DNA of 64,000 bases from Dehalococcoidia bacterium (GCA_007129495.1 SKVJ01000019.1:1-64000); one strand, 5' to 3'. Positions 9,579 through 18,961 are shown, counted from the first letter of the stretch. The notes: generated by a model not told the origin, from the sequence alone. A program made the numbers and translations.

Positions 9579-9986
9579 ATGAGGATACTGAGAGTCCTAC
9601 TGCGTCAGCTCTTTCTTGCCCCGGCAACCAACAGGTTTCCAGCGAGTCATGCACCCAAATCGGTTGCCGGCTTTCTGGCCAAGGCAGCCACTGATACGAG
9701 TCTCGTCATACCACCCATACCCACCCCTCCCGGCTTCAGGGGCAAGATTGCGTACGATCGTGATACCTGTATCGGCTGCCAACTGTGCGTCAAGATATGT
9801 CCGACCGTCGCCATTGAGTTCATCCCGGAGGATAAGAAGGTCCGTATCTTTGTGGCTCGATGCTGTTTCTGCTCGCAATGCAACGATATCTGCCCGGTGA
9901 ACTGCCTGTCGATGACCGATGAGTTCCTGCTCTCCTGTTACGACAAGTACAGTGACGAAATGGTCGTGACTGATAACAAGGCCTAG
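9579..9986 (+). CDS. mbhN: Ferredoxin-like 2x[4Fe-4S] subunit, Mbh subunit N
   Basis: CIGCQLCVKICP and CCFCSQCNDICP motifs. Confidence 0.92.
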   Translation: MRILRVLLRQLFLAPATNRFPASHAPKSVAGFLAKAATDTSLVIPPIPTPPGFRGKIAYDRDTCIGCQLCVKICPTVAIEFIPEDKKVRIFVARCCFCSQCNDICPVNCLSMTDEFLLSCYDKYSDEMVVTDNKA

Positions 9987-10462
9987 TCGAGCAGTGGCAA
10001 GCCTCGGAGCCTGCCGTGTAGAAGGCACTCAACCAGAGCTTCAATTGCCGCAAGCGCCTCAGCAGACAATCCTCTTCCGAAGGTTGTCGCCACCGGCTGC
10101 ACCCCTACCAGCACGATTTCGTCCGCCAGGCCACCAACGTAGGACATGAACAGGGATAACGGCATACTATGAGTTGAGAGCCCCAGAGCGCCCAGTCGCT
10201 CGCGGGGAATGATGCGGCAGTTACCTGGGGGAATGCCCATCTCCGCTGCATCCACTATGACGAGCAACTGCGGTTGCAACCGTCTGACAACCGACGTGTA
10301 GTTCTCAGGCGTCGTGCCGCAATCGAAAGCAGTAATGAGCGGCGAGCCACTTTCTGTGGGACCCATCCCCGCTTCGGAGCACAGCAAGGCCAATCGCGAT
10401 GCGACAGCGGGGCCGATGCCGTCATCTCCTTTCATCGGATTACCCACACCAAGGACAAGCAT
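9983..10462 (-). CDS. Hydrogenase maturation protease (HycI/HyaD/HybD family)
   Basis: MLVLGVGNPMKGDDGIGPAVASRL...DCGTTPENY...VIVDAAEMG; start refined within the ORF. Confidence 0.85.
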   Translation of the reverse strand: MLVLGVGNPMKGDDGIGPAVASRLALLCSEAGMGPTESGSPLITAFDCGTTPENYTSVVRRLQPQLLVIVDAAEMGIPPGNCRIIPRERLGALGLSTHSMPLSLFMSYVGGLADEIVLVGVQPVATTFGRGLSAEALAAIEALVECLLHGRLRGLPLLD

Positions 10463-10746
10463 AGTGCCGGGATCACAGACGCGTCGCCTCTTCGGTATAA
10501 ACACGCGGCTATAATACCGCCGCGTACGCGGCAGGCGCAAAGTTCCCTATCGACTGGACGGGTGCGGCTCGTTGACAACATCGGCGGGGATTGCGACAAT
10601 TCCGATATTCAGACCAAGCCGTGCTGATGACCGCATTCCCATGCGCCACCACGTAGTCTGTTCGCACGCGGCCCCATGACAGGGTGCTGTTCAGGTTGCT
10701 GCGGTTGACGATGGAATGGCGGTACAGAGTACGCAAGGAGCAAAGA

Positions 10747-10965
10747 ATGAAAGAACAAGTCGAAGCAGCCCTGAATGACATTCGGCCCACGTTGCAGGCG
10801 GATGGGGGCGATGTCGAACTCATTGATGTGGAAGATGGTACCGTGAAAGTGCGCCTGACCGGTGCGTGCGGCTCCTGTCCTATGGCGGGAATGACGCTTC
10901 GTTTTGGCGTCGAAAAACTGCTTAAGGAACGCGTTCCCGGCGTAACGCAGGTGATAGCGGAGTAA
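10747..10965 (+). CDS. NifU C-terminal domain-like Fe-S scaffold protein
   Basis: ALNDIRPTLQADGGDVELIDVEDGTVKVRLTGACGSCPMAGMTLRFGVE, with CGSCP motif. Confidence 0.9.
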   Translation: MKEQVEAALNDIRPTLQADGGDVELIDVEDGTVKVRLTGACGSCPMAGMTLRFGVEKLLKERVPGVTQVIAE

Positions 10966-10971
10966 CGTGCC

Positions 10972-12657
10972 TTGAGAAGGATAGTCATCGTTGGAGGCAT
11001 GGCTTGCGGCCCAAAGGCGGCAGCGCGCGCGCGCCGTTGTGATCCACACGCCCGGATTACTGTCATCGAGCAGGGCAATACCGTCTCGGAGGGCTCTTGC
11101 GGGCTGCCCTACTACGTATCCGGACAGGTTGGCAGCGACAAAGCGCTGCTGATTCGGACACCAAAGTACTTCAAAGAAGTTTCGGAAATCGATATTCTCA
11201 CAGGAACCAGGGCTACCGCGATCGACCGAAGCGCACATGAACTTGAGATTCTCGATCTGGCCACGGGTGTCTCCTCACGCCTTCCGTATGACAAGCTGGT
11301 TCTTGCCACCGGCGCCACGGCAGTGGCTCCTTCAGTACTGTCCGGCAAGGACCTCAAGGGAGTCTTTACCCTCACGAAGATCGCACACGCCAATGCCATG
11401 ATACAGGAGATAGTTCAAGCCAAACCCAGGAAAGCTGTGGTCGTAGGCGCAGGCCTTATCGGCATGGAGTGCGTCGAGGCATTCAAAGCCCGCGGCCTCA
11501 AGGTTAGCATGGTGGAAGCCTTGGACCGGGTGTTGCCCGCCTTCCTCGACCCGGAAATGGCACTTCATGTCGAGAAAGAACTCTCTGAGAAGGGCGTCAA
11601 CCTGTTTCTCGGCCAGCGCGTGCTGCACCTCGAAGGGGATGACAATGGGCATGTGCGAAGGGTTGTTACGGAGAAAGAGACTCTTGAGGCGGATATCGTA
11701 CTGCTTGCTCTCGGCTATCAGCCCAACATCGAACTGGCACGCAAAGCAGGACTTACTATCGGCAATACTGGTGCAATAGCGGTTAACGTGCACATGCAGA
11801 CGAGTGATCCGGACATCTACGCCGGAGGTGACTGCGTCGAGAACTCGCACAGAGTGACCGGGGAGAAGATACTTGCACTGATGGGCTCCACCGCAAACAA
11901 GCATGGGCGCATCATCGGAACAAACGTCACCGGAGGAAGCGATACGTTTCCGGGCGTGCTCGGCACCACTATCGTGAAGATCTTCGACCTGAATGTTGCA
12001 CGTGTCGGTCTCAATGAAAAGGAAGCCAGGCGTTGTGGCTTCGATCCCGTCATTGCGCTCGCTCCAGGAGCCGACCGTGCAAGCTATTATCCGGGAGCAG
12101 AGACGATAATCATCAAACTGATATCGGACAGGCAGACCGGGAGCGTTCTTGGCGGACAAATACTTGGCAAGGGTGACGTCGATAAGCGTGCAGACGTCCT
12201 GGTCGCAACAATCTCGCTTCGAGGGACTGTCAGCGACATCGCGAACCTGGACCTGGCCTACTCGCCCCCTTTCAACGGTGCCATGGACATGCTTCATAAC
12301 GCTGCCAACGTCATACGCAACAAGATGGCCGGGCAAGCGAGGAGTGTGAGCCCAATGGATGTCAACGAACGCATACGTGCGGGAGAAGAGTTCGTACTTC
12401 TGGATGTACGCTCCCGGAAAGAATGGGACAATGCGCATATCGATGCACCCCAAACCAGACTCATCCCGCTCAACAAACTTCGCTCCGAGGCGGAATCGTT
12501 GCCCAGAGATACACCTATCGTCACGTTATGCGGCACCAGTATTCGTGCCTACCAGGCACAAAAACTACTGGAAGGCGAGGGGTTCACGAACGTGCGCTTC
12601 ATGGACGGGAGTATTGTCGGGTGGCCGTATGACTTAGTGCCGGAACCGAAGAAATAG
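10972..12657 (+). CDS. CoA-disulfide reductase / NAD(P)H persulfide-type reductase with C-terminal rhodanese domain
   Basis: FAD-dependent oxidoreductase with SCGLPYYVSG; C-terminal rhodanese loop CGTSIRA. Confidence 0.88.
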   Translation: MRRIVIVGGMACGPKAAARARRCDPHARITVIEQGNTVSEGSCGLPYYVSGQVGSDKALLIRTPKYFKEVSEIDILTGTRATAIDRSAHELEILDLATGVSSRLPYDKLVLATGATAVAPSVLSGKDLKGVFTLTKIAHANAMIQEIVQAKPRKAVVVGAGLIGMECVEAFKARGLKVSMVEALDRVLPAFLDPEMALHVEKELSEKGVNLFLGQRVLHLEGDDNGHVRRVVTEKETLEADIVLLALGYQPNIELARKAGLTIGNTGAIAVNVHMQTSDPDIYAGGDCVENSHRVTGEKILALMGSTANKHGRIIGTNVTGGSDTFPGVLGTTIVKIFDLNVARVGLNEKEARRCGFDPVIALAPGADRASYYPGAETIIIKLISDRQTGSVLGGQILGKGDVDKRADVLVATISLRGTVSDIANLDLAYSPPFNGAMDMLHNAANVIRNKMAGQARSVSPMDVNERIRAGEEFVLLDVRSRKEWDNAHIDAPQTRLIPLNKLRSEAESLPRDTPIVTLCGTSIRAYQAQKLLEGEGFTNVRFMDGSIVGWPYDLVPEPKK

Positions 12658-12681
12658 GTTCGAGTTGCGGTCCGAAACTCA

Positions 12682-12730
12682 CAGGTAGCAGAGCGAGAGG
12701 CGTGGCCTGCAGCCTCACCCACTCTACCTG
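12682..12730. terminator. Imperfect hairpin between convergent genes
   Basis: caggtag...ctacctg inverted repeat with further partial pairing, between the CoADR gene (+) and the Ig-like gene (-). Confidence 0.35.
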
Positions 12731-12735
12731 CCGCT

Positions 12736-13719
12736 TTAATCTTCGGGGTCAGGGAAAGAGCATAGACAGGTGTCTACGTTTACAAAGATGCTGCTCGTGG
12801 CAGACTTATCCCCTTCACCTCGGGCGGTCACCGTGATAACGTAGTCTCCGCTCTGCTTCGGCGATGTCCAGCGTATCTCCGTCGGGCCGGACTCGAACGT
12901 GATACGTTCAGTGCCTACCGGATACGTGGCAACAGTCCCTCCGTCATCCCACTCGTACGACACGATCCGATCAGGCTCATTCACAGCAGCCCGGATTATC
13001 ATAGGATCGCCTGCGTATATCTTGTAGCGGCCGATGTAACTGATGAGATAATTGGGGTCAACGACAGCAGTCACCACCATTTCAGTTACCAGAAGTGGTT
13101 CGTGCGACGAACTATTCAGTGAGATTGATGCACTCGCCCGTCCTCCAAAACCATCGTCCACCACAACTGTGACAGTACATTCACCCTCGCTATCAGGAGC
13201 TGTCCACGTAACCATCCGGCCTTCTCCGGCAAGTTCACCACAATCGCTGGACCATGTGTACGTGAGATCATCGCCATCAGCATCGCTGGCCGCGCAAGTG
13301 ATCGTAGCTGTCTCTCCGGGACGCACCCAGTCCCGATTCGAAGTTAAGCCCGTTATGACTGGACGAGTGTTCTTCTTGACTGTAATGGCTATGCTCTCGC
13401 TGACAGATTCTCCTATGCCATTGCTCACAGTAACGGTGATACGTGCGATACCTTCCTGCTCAGGTGCAGTCCACGCGACCATTCCTGCGTGACCATTGAA
13501 AGTTCCCCGGTCGCTGGTCCACTCGAATACCAGTTCCGCATCATCCCGTGGGATCGCAACGCACTCTATGAACACGCTGTCACCAGGCGCTATCACCGTA
13601 TCATGAGATTCCAGCGACACGATTTCCGGGGCTGCGTGTACCGGAGCACAGCCTGCCAGGGGCACGATCAACCATGACAACAGCAGAAGCGGCAAAGTTA
13701 GCTTCGTGATGCGATACAT
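12736..13719 (-). CDS. Secreted lipoprotein with tandem PKD/Ig-like domains
   Basis: Signal LLLLSWLIVPLAGC lipobox; repeated Ig-like units (EWTSDRGTFNGHAGMVAWTAP / TWSSDCGELAGEGRMVTWTAP). Confidence 0.75.
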   Translation of the reverse strand: MYRITKLTLPLLLLSWLIVPLAGCAPVHAAPEIVSLESHDTVIAPGDSVFIECVAIPRDDAELVFEWTSDRGTFNGHAGMVAWTAPEQEGIARITVTVSNGIGESVSESIAITVKKNTRPVITGLTSNRDWVRPGETATITCAASDADGDDLTYTWSSDCGELAGEGRMVTWTAPDSEGECTVTVVVDDGFGGRASASISLNSSSHEPLLVTEMVVTAVVDPNYLISYIGRYKIYAGDPMIIRAAVNEPDRIVSYEWDDGGTVATYPVGTERITFESGPTEIRWTSPKQSGDYVITVTARGEGDKSATSSIFVNVDTCLCSFPDPED

Positions 13720-13789
13720 AGATACTTGCACTGAATTCACTGGTGCGGAAGCATTCCCAAGCTGCACTGGTTCACCCATCGAGCAGTCT

Positions 13790-15277
13790 TCACCATTGAA
13801 AGCACGGTGCACAGGTGCTCACGCGGAAGTTGAGGGTCATTGTCTCGGTCGCCCCCGAGCCGTTTCTTATCACCACTGTAACCCGTGCCTTACAAGCGTG
13901 GGTGGGCGCTTCCCAGATGATACTATCGCCGCTGCCGTTCAACTGACCAATGTCAGCGCTCCATTCATACGTTAGATTCCCGTCATCACCACCCATCACG
14001 CACGTGATGCGAATAGGACTGCCGATGAACACTGCCCTCTCGGCCGTTCGCCAATCCTGCCCCATGGCGAGAGGCGAAATCGCGCTACGGCCGCTTGGGT
14101 CGCGTTCTGCCGTGATCTCTTCGATCCAGAAGGGGCCTTCCTCTCCAGCAACCAGATCCGGCTCAGGGCTACCCACACGCAGATTCACGGACTTCTCGGA
14201 CTGATTCCCCTGTTCGTCACTGACAACAACCGTTACAGTGTACAGCCCCAACTGTTCGGGAGCGGTCCACTGCACAGTCGATTGGTCACCGTTCTCCAAC
14301 AAGCCATGGCTCGTACGCCACGCAAACGTTAAATCGCCTCCAGCCAGGTCAGTCGCCGCGCACCTAATGGTCACCGTTGCACCCGGCTCCGTCTCGAAGG
14401 AGTCCGCTCTTACGCTCGTGATTACCGGTGCCTGGCCCACCGTTGCATCCTCACCCATCGCCTCATGCAGAGCCGCTGCCTGTTCAACATCCAATCCGAG
14501 GCGGTTCTCGATCTGCAGCCAGAGGTCGGTGTCCACAGAGGAGAAATCGTTTCGCAGTTTGGCATAGAACTCGATTGCTTCGTCCTCCCCATACATCCAG
14601 GCGATGACCTGCTCAAACGGGGTACTTGTGAAGGTGACCGCCCCTATGACAGCCTCGCACCACGCCTCGTCTACTACTTGGAGGGCATCCGCAAGCACCA
14701 GCCTGTGTCCATGGTGTGCTGTCATCAGGTTCTGCATCAAGGCATCGACATCGTGGCCCTGCTTCTTCAGTGCCACCGCCCACGTGAGGCTCTGAAAGAA
14801 ATTGTCCTGGTAGCTGTGACATTGCTGTGCTGCCGACAGATACTCTTCCTGGATCAGCATCGTTCGTATAGCAAGAGCATCTTCGTTGGCATACCGGAGC
14901 ATCAGATTCGCCCTATCCGCTTGGTCGAATGTAAATGCGTACCGTATATCCCGGCCGATTCCTTTTGCAAAATAGAACGGAGAGGTTGGCAGTATCCCCG
15001 GGCAATCCACGCCACCAATCGAAAGCTCCTCCCTGGGATCCAGCACGCTACCGGATAGCACCATAGGTTTGGCGCTTTCGGCAGGCTCCATGCGGACGAA
15101 AACGTCAGGGGCTTCCTCCGCATTCCCGGCACCATTATCGGTACCGGTGAGAGGATCGGCCACCACCGTTGTAACAGTCGCCACAACAGCCACAATCCCA
15201 GCAAGGGCAACGAATATTCCCTTGTGTGACGTTAGTGTGCCCCACACCCGCAGTACTGCAAAATAGACGTCATCCAT
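13790..15277 (-). CDS. Membrane-anchored protein with a DUF5667-like helical region and PKD/Ig-like domains
   Basis: N-terminal TM; FYFAKGIGRDIRYAFTFDQADRANLMLRYANEDALAI... helical segment; Ig-like units FAWRTSHGLLENGDQSTVQWTAP and YEWSADIGQLNGSGDSIIWEAP. Confidence 0.7.
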   Translation of the reverse strand: MDDVYFAVLRVWGTLTSHKGIFVALAGIVAVVATVTTVVADPLTGTDNGAGNAEEAPDVFVRMEPAESAKPMVLSGSVLDPREELSIGGVDCPGILPTSPFYFAKGIGRDIRYAFTFDQADRANLMLRYANEDALAIRTMLIQEEYLSAAQQCHSYQDNFFQSLTWAVALKKQGHDVDALMQNLMTAHHGHRLVLADALQVVDEAWCEAVIGAVTFTSTPFEQVIAWMYGEDEAIEFYAKLRNDFSSVDTDLWLQIENRLGLDVEQAAALHEAMGEDATVGQAPVITSVRADSFETEPGATVTIRCAATDLAGGDLTFAWRTSHGLLENGDQSTVQWTAPEQLGLYTVTVVVSDEQGNQSEKSVNLRVGSPEPDLVAGEEGPFWIEEITAERDPSGRSAISPLAMGQDWRTAERAVFIGSPIRITCVMGGDDGNLTYEWSADIGQLNGSGDSIIWEAPTHACKARVTVVIRNGSGATETMTLNFRVSTCAPCFQW

Positions 15278-15643
15278 AATTCACACAGCCTGCCGACAAA
15301 TGCCTGGCAACTTCCAGCCGAGATAGTCTCCTTGCCTTTCGATCAGACCTCATCCCCTGCGACAAATGCACACACAGGCTCCCAAACCACACCACCCGCT
15401 ACTGCCCCAGCCTGATAAATCTCTTCATTTTACAACTCTTACAACGAATACTGTGTTCAATTGGATAACGCCCGGTTGAGAAAAACCTGGAAGTTCAGAT
15501 CCTTTCGAATGACATTCGTCCGGAAACGCGACGACTCTTTCTTCCCAACACGACTCCTCAAGCGGTTTGCACCTTTGACCCAGTACATACACTTCTGCTA
15601 GGCTTGCATACCGAAGCGAGTGATCTGCAATATACTAATGGTG

Positions 15644-15663
15644 GACTTGACGACTGTCAAGTC
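15644..15663. promoter_or_regulatory. Operator-like palindrome upstream of the thioredoxin-CcdA fusion gene
   Basis: gacttgac-gact-gtcaagtc perfect 8-bp inverted repeat in a 510-bp intergenic region. Confidence 0.35.
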
Positions 15664-15788
15664 AGGTAGACAAAACGAGACTTGATGATGGTAAATTGAC
15701 AGCCGATCCAGCTTTTCTAAGGATAACGGAAATAATACACTTGCTCAAAGTTCCCTTCTGTTGTTTCCCGGTGTAGTCAAGAAAGAGA

Positions 15789-17015
15789 ATGAAGACTGTT
15801 ATTCACGTGCTTCGAGGCATATGGGACGACCGCTTCAAGCGGTATGTCAGTATGGCGCTCGCTGTTGTGGCCGCAGTGGTGATGATCGCTGGATCACCCA
15901 TCGCCGAATCACCTCCTCCGCCTCCTCCCGATGGTGATGATCTGATCGAGGTCCACTTCTTTTATCACCCAGGTTGTCCGGCCTGCAAAGACCAGGAGCC
16001 ATTCAACGAGGAGATGGCTCTGAAGTACGAAGAGGTTTATTTCGTGTACCACGATGGCTCCCATCCGGGCAATTATGCGGTACTCGTCGACATGGTCGAA
16101 GACACGAACCTTACCGAGGCCGATCTTGATTTCCCCGTGACCATTGTCGGTAGCAGAGCGTTTGCAGGTTGGACATCACGCGAAGTAACCGGAACACGAA
16201 TCGAGCAGGCTATTGTCGACTGTCTTGATGGGAACTGTGCCCAGCCGGGGGAGACTATCGAAGAGGAAGCACCTTCCGAGGTAACCGTGCCCGTGTTCGG
16301 TACCATCCGCTTCGCCGACTACTCCCTTGCGGGACTCGCAGTGATTCTCGGTCTTGTGGACGGTTTTAACCCATGTGCCATGTGGGTGCTTGTCTACCTT
16401 ATCTCGCTTCTCATGGTGTTGAATGACCGCCGCAAGGCCTGGATCATCGTCGGAGCCTTCGTGTTCGCTTCATTCGTCCTGAACTACCTGTTCATGACTG
16501 CGTGGTTGAACGCGTTCCTGCTTATCGGCTATGCCAGACCGGTGACAATTATCATCGGAGCCGTCGCCCTTGGTGCCGGGATTTTCAACATACGCGACTA
16601 CATCAAGTCGGGAGGCCAGGTAGTCTGCGAGGTGGTGGACTCCGAAGAGCGCAAGGCAACCATGTCACGCATTCAGAATATTGCCGCCTCGCCCATAACC
16701 ATCGGCATGATCATCTCGGTCATCGCCCTTGCGTTCATCGTGAACTCGTTCGAATTCGTGTGCTCTGCGGCCCTGCCTGCCATATTCACGAGGGTCCTTA
16801 CGCTGGCCGGACTCACAACAGGACAGTATTATCTCTACATCTTCCTGTACGTGTTCTTCCTTATGCTGGACCATCTCGTCATCTTCAGCGCGGCCGTCCT
16901 CGCGCTCAACACATCTATCGCCGACCGCTACATGAAGTACTGCAGGCCGATCGGCGGTACCATCCTGATTATCCTGGGAATCCTGCTGCTGTTTGCGCCA
17001 CAGGTTCTTCAGTAG
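15789..17015 (+). CDS. Thioredoxin-like domain fused to CcdA/DsbD-type membrane domain
   Basis: N-terminal TM, PPPPPP linker, HPGCPACKDQ thioredoxin-like motif, then polytopic domain with NPCAMW and FVCSAALPA cysteines. Confidence 0.8.
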   Translation: MKTVIHVLRGIWDDRFKRYVSMALAVVAAVVMIAGSPIAESPPPPPPDGDDLIEVHFFYHPGCPACKDQEPFNEEMALKYEEVYFVYHDGSHPGNYAVLVDMVEDTNLTEADLDFPVTIVGSRAFAGWTSREVTGTRIEQAIVDCLDGNCAQPGETIEEEAPSEVTVPVFGTIRFADYSLAGLAVILGLVDGFNPCAMWVLVYLISLLMVLNDRRKAWIIVGAFVFASFVLNYLFMTAWLNAFLLIGYARPVTIIIGAVALGAGIFNIRDYIKSGGQVVCEVVDSEERKATMSRIQNIAASPITIGMIISVIALAFIVNSFEFVCSAALPAIFTRVLTLAGLTTGQYYLYIFLYVFFLMLDHLVIFSAAVLALNTSIADRYMKYCRPIGGTILIILGILLLFAPQVLQ

Positions 17016-17105
17016 GTACGGAGGCTATCCAACATCTCTAGAGACCGCTCCTTGCAGTCATTTGCTTTGACCACGTAGGGGGCCGATGGTACACTTTCGT
17101 GTCTC

Positions 17106-17921
17106 ATGACCCGCATCGGCATTCTTTACCGACCCTATGTTGAGAGAGCGAAACTTCTCGCAGAATCAATTCAGGCACAATTCACATCGCACGGAATCAC
17201 CAGTTGGCTTGGCTCGGCCTGGGATGAGAAGGACGCAACTCAACAGCTGGATGGCACTGATCTTGTCATTGGAATAGGTGGTGACGGCAGCATACTCCAT
17301 TGCGCAAGGGTGACTGCACCTGCCGGAATTCCCGTTCTGGGTGTCAAGCTCGGGCAGCTTGGCTTCATCACCGCCGTAAGTGACCACGAGATCGAAGCGC
17401 TGGTACCAAGTGTCATACAGGGAGATGGCTGGATCGAGGAACGAGCCATGCTCCAGACAACGTACGGTGGTGAGACCTACCTCGCCCTGAATGATGCTGT
17501 CGTACGTTGTACGGCGGTTCGGCTGGTCGATGTGGTGCTCGAAATCGATGAACAACGTGTTACCACTTACCGTGCAGATGGAATCATCGTTGCGAGCGCC
17601 ACGGGCAGCACTGGTTACTCACTCGCAGCGGGTGGGCCTGTGCTGATGCCGGAATCCACAGACATAGTGGTACAGCCCATCTGCAGTCATCTCGGATTGC
17701 GGCACGCGATCGTGCTTCCTGCAGAAACCATGATCGCTTTGAGCGTGGACGGCAGAGATGGTGTTGTACTCAGCATCGATGGCCAGATCGAGAGGTCCCT
17801 CCAGAGCACCTTTCGACTGACCGTGACCACCAGCCCACACAAGGCACGATTCCTTAGACTCCGACCCCGCACGTATTTCTACGCTTCACTGCACGAGAAG
17901 CTCGGAGGGACACGAACGTGA
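17106..17921 (+). CDS. nadK: NAD kinase
   Basis: VIGIGGDGSILHCAR, ALNDAVV, YRADGIIVASATGSTGYSLAAGGP. Confidence 0.92.
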   Translation: MTRIGILYRPYVERAKLLAESIQAQFTSHGITSWLGSAWDEKDATQQLDGTDLVIGIGGDGSILHCARVTAPAGIPVLGVKLGQLGFITAVSDHEIEALVPSVIQGDGWIEERAMLQTTYGGETYLALNDAVVRCTAVRLVDVVLEIDEQRVTTYRADGIIVASATGSTGYSLAAGGPVLMPESTDIVVQPICSHLGLRHAIVLPAETMIALSVDGRDGVVLSIDGQIERSLQSTFRLTVTTSPHKARFLRLRPRTYFYASLHEKLGGTRT

Positions 17922-18403
17922 GTATCACCAAAGCAAGAATCGGCGATGTGCCACAAATACACAAGCTCATAAACGACTTTGCGAACCGCGGTGACATGTT
18001 GCCCAGGGCACTCAGCCAGATTTACGAGAACCTGAGGGATTATTTCGTTATCCGCGAGGGTGATATCATCCTCGGGTGCGCTGCTCTACACGTCAACTGG
18101 AAGGACCTGGCTGAGATTCGCTCACTTGCCGTAGATGACAGCAAACAACATGAAGGTCTCGGAGTGTCCCTCGTGAATGCCTGCCTGGAAGAGGCTCGTT
18201 CTCTCGGTTTGTCACGCGTGTACTGCCTCACCCGTCAACCGGGTTTCTTCGAGAAACAGGGCTTCGTGCTTGTAGAAAGGTCACAACTGCCCCATAAGGT
18301 CTGGGCAGAGTGCTACTACTGTCCGAAGTTCCCCGACTGTGACGAATATGCTCTCATGCATGAACTGCCGGAAGCAGAACCGGCGGTTACCCCTTCATGG
18401 TAG
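17918..18403 (+). CDS. GNAT N-acetyltransferase, ArgA-like
   Basis: ARIGDVPQIHKLINDFANRGDMLPRALSQIYENLRDYFV; acetyl-CoA binding region; ATGA overlap with nadK. Confidence 0.85.
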   Translation: MSITKARIGDVPQIHKLINDFANRGDMLPRALSQIYENLRDYFVIREGDIILGCAALHVNWKDLAEIRSLAVDDSKQHEGLGVSLVNACLEEARSLGLSRVYCLTRQPGFFEKQGFVLVERSQLPHKVWAECYYCPKFPDCDEYALMHELPEAEPAVTPSW

Positions 18404-18430
18404 GCAGGAGCCCGCTTCGGAGACGATGCC

Positions 18431-18961
18431 ATGGAACAACAATTGTCCAGCGACCGGGTGTATAGCGGCCCTGGATTCTCTCTCCGCGTCGACAGAGTCA
18501 GGAAGCGGAGTGGCCTAATCACCACGCGCGATGTAGTGGAACACAGCGATTGTGTTGCCATGGTTCCCATCGACGAAGAAGGACAGGTCCTCCTGGTTCG
18601 CCAGTTCCGATACCCGGTCGGTTGCGAGTTGCTGGAAATACCCGCTGGCTGTATCGAACCAGGCGAGGACGTGATCGACTGCGTTCAACGTGAACTGCAG
18701 GAAGAGATTGGCTACATAGCGGGAAAAGTGGAGAAGCTCTGCGGATTCTACTCGGTTCCAGGCTACGGCACAGAGTACCTTTACGTTTATGTCACGAAGG
18801 ACTTGAAGCCCAATCGACTCATTGCCGAAGACACAGACGAGATAGACATCGTTAGAGTACCACTGGGAGAGATACCAGAACTAATCTTCTCGGGAAAGCT
18901 GTGTGATGCCAAGAGCATCGCCGCCCTGCTCGCCTATATCGCACGTGAGAAGCGGGGCTAG
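18431..18961 (+). CDS. NUDIX hydrolase (ADP-ribose pyrophosphatase-like)
   Basis: NUDIX-like box G(x5)E...RELQEEIG (GCIEPGEDVIDCVQRELQEEIGY). Confidence 0.9.
   Translation: MEQQLSSDRVYSGPGFSLRVDRVRKRSGLITTRDVVEHSDCVAMVPIDEEGQVLLVRQFRYPVGCELLEIPAGCIEPGEDVIDCVQRELQEEIGYIAGKVEKLCGFYSVPGYGTEYLYVYVTKDLKPNRLIAEDTDEIDIVRVPLGEIPELIFSGKLCDAKSIAALLAYIAREKRG

Noticed and set aside
11332-12453. 373-aa minus-strand ORF
   Set aside because: Shadow ORF opposite the CoA-disulfide reductase/rhodanese gene; no recognisable motifs.
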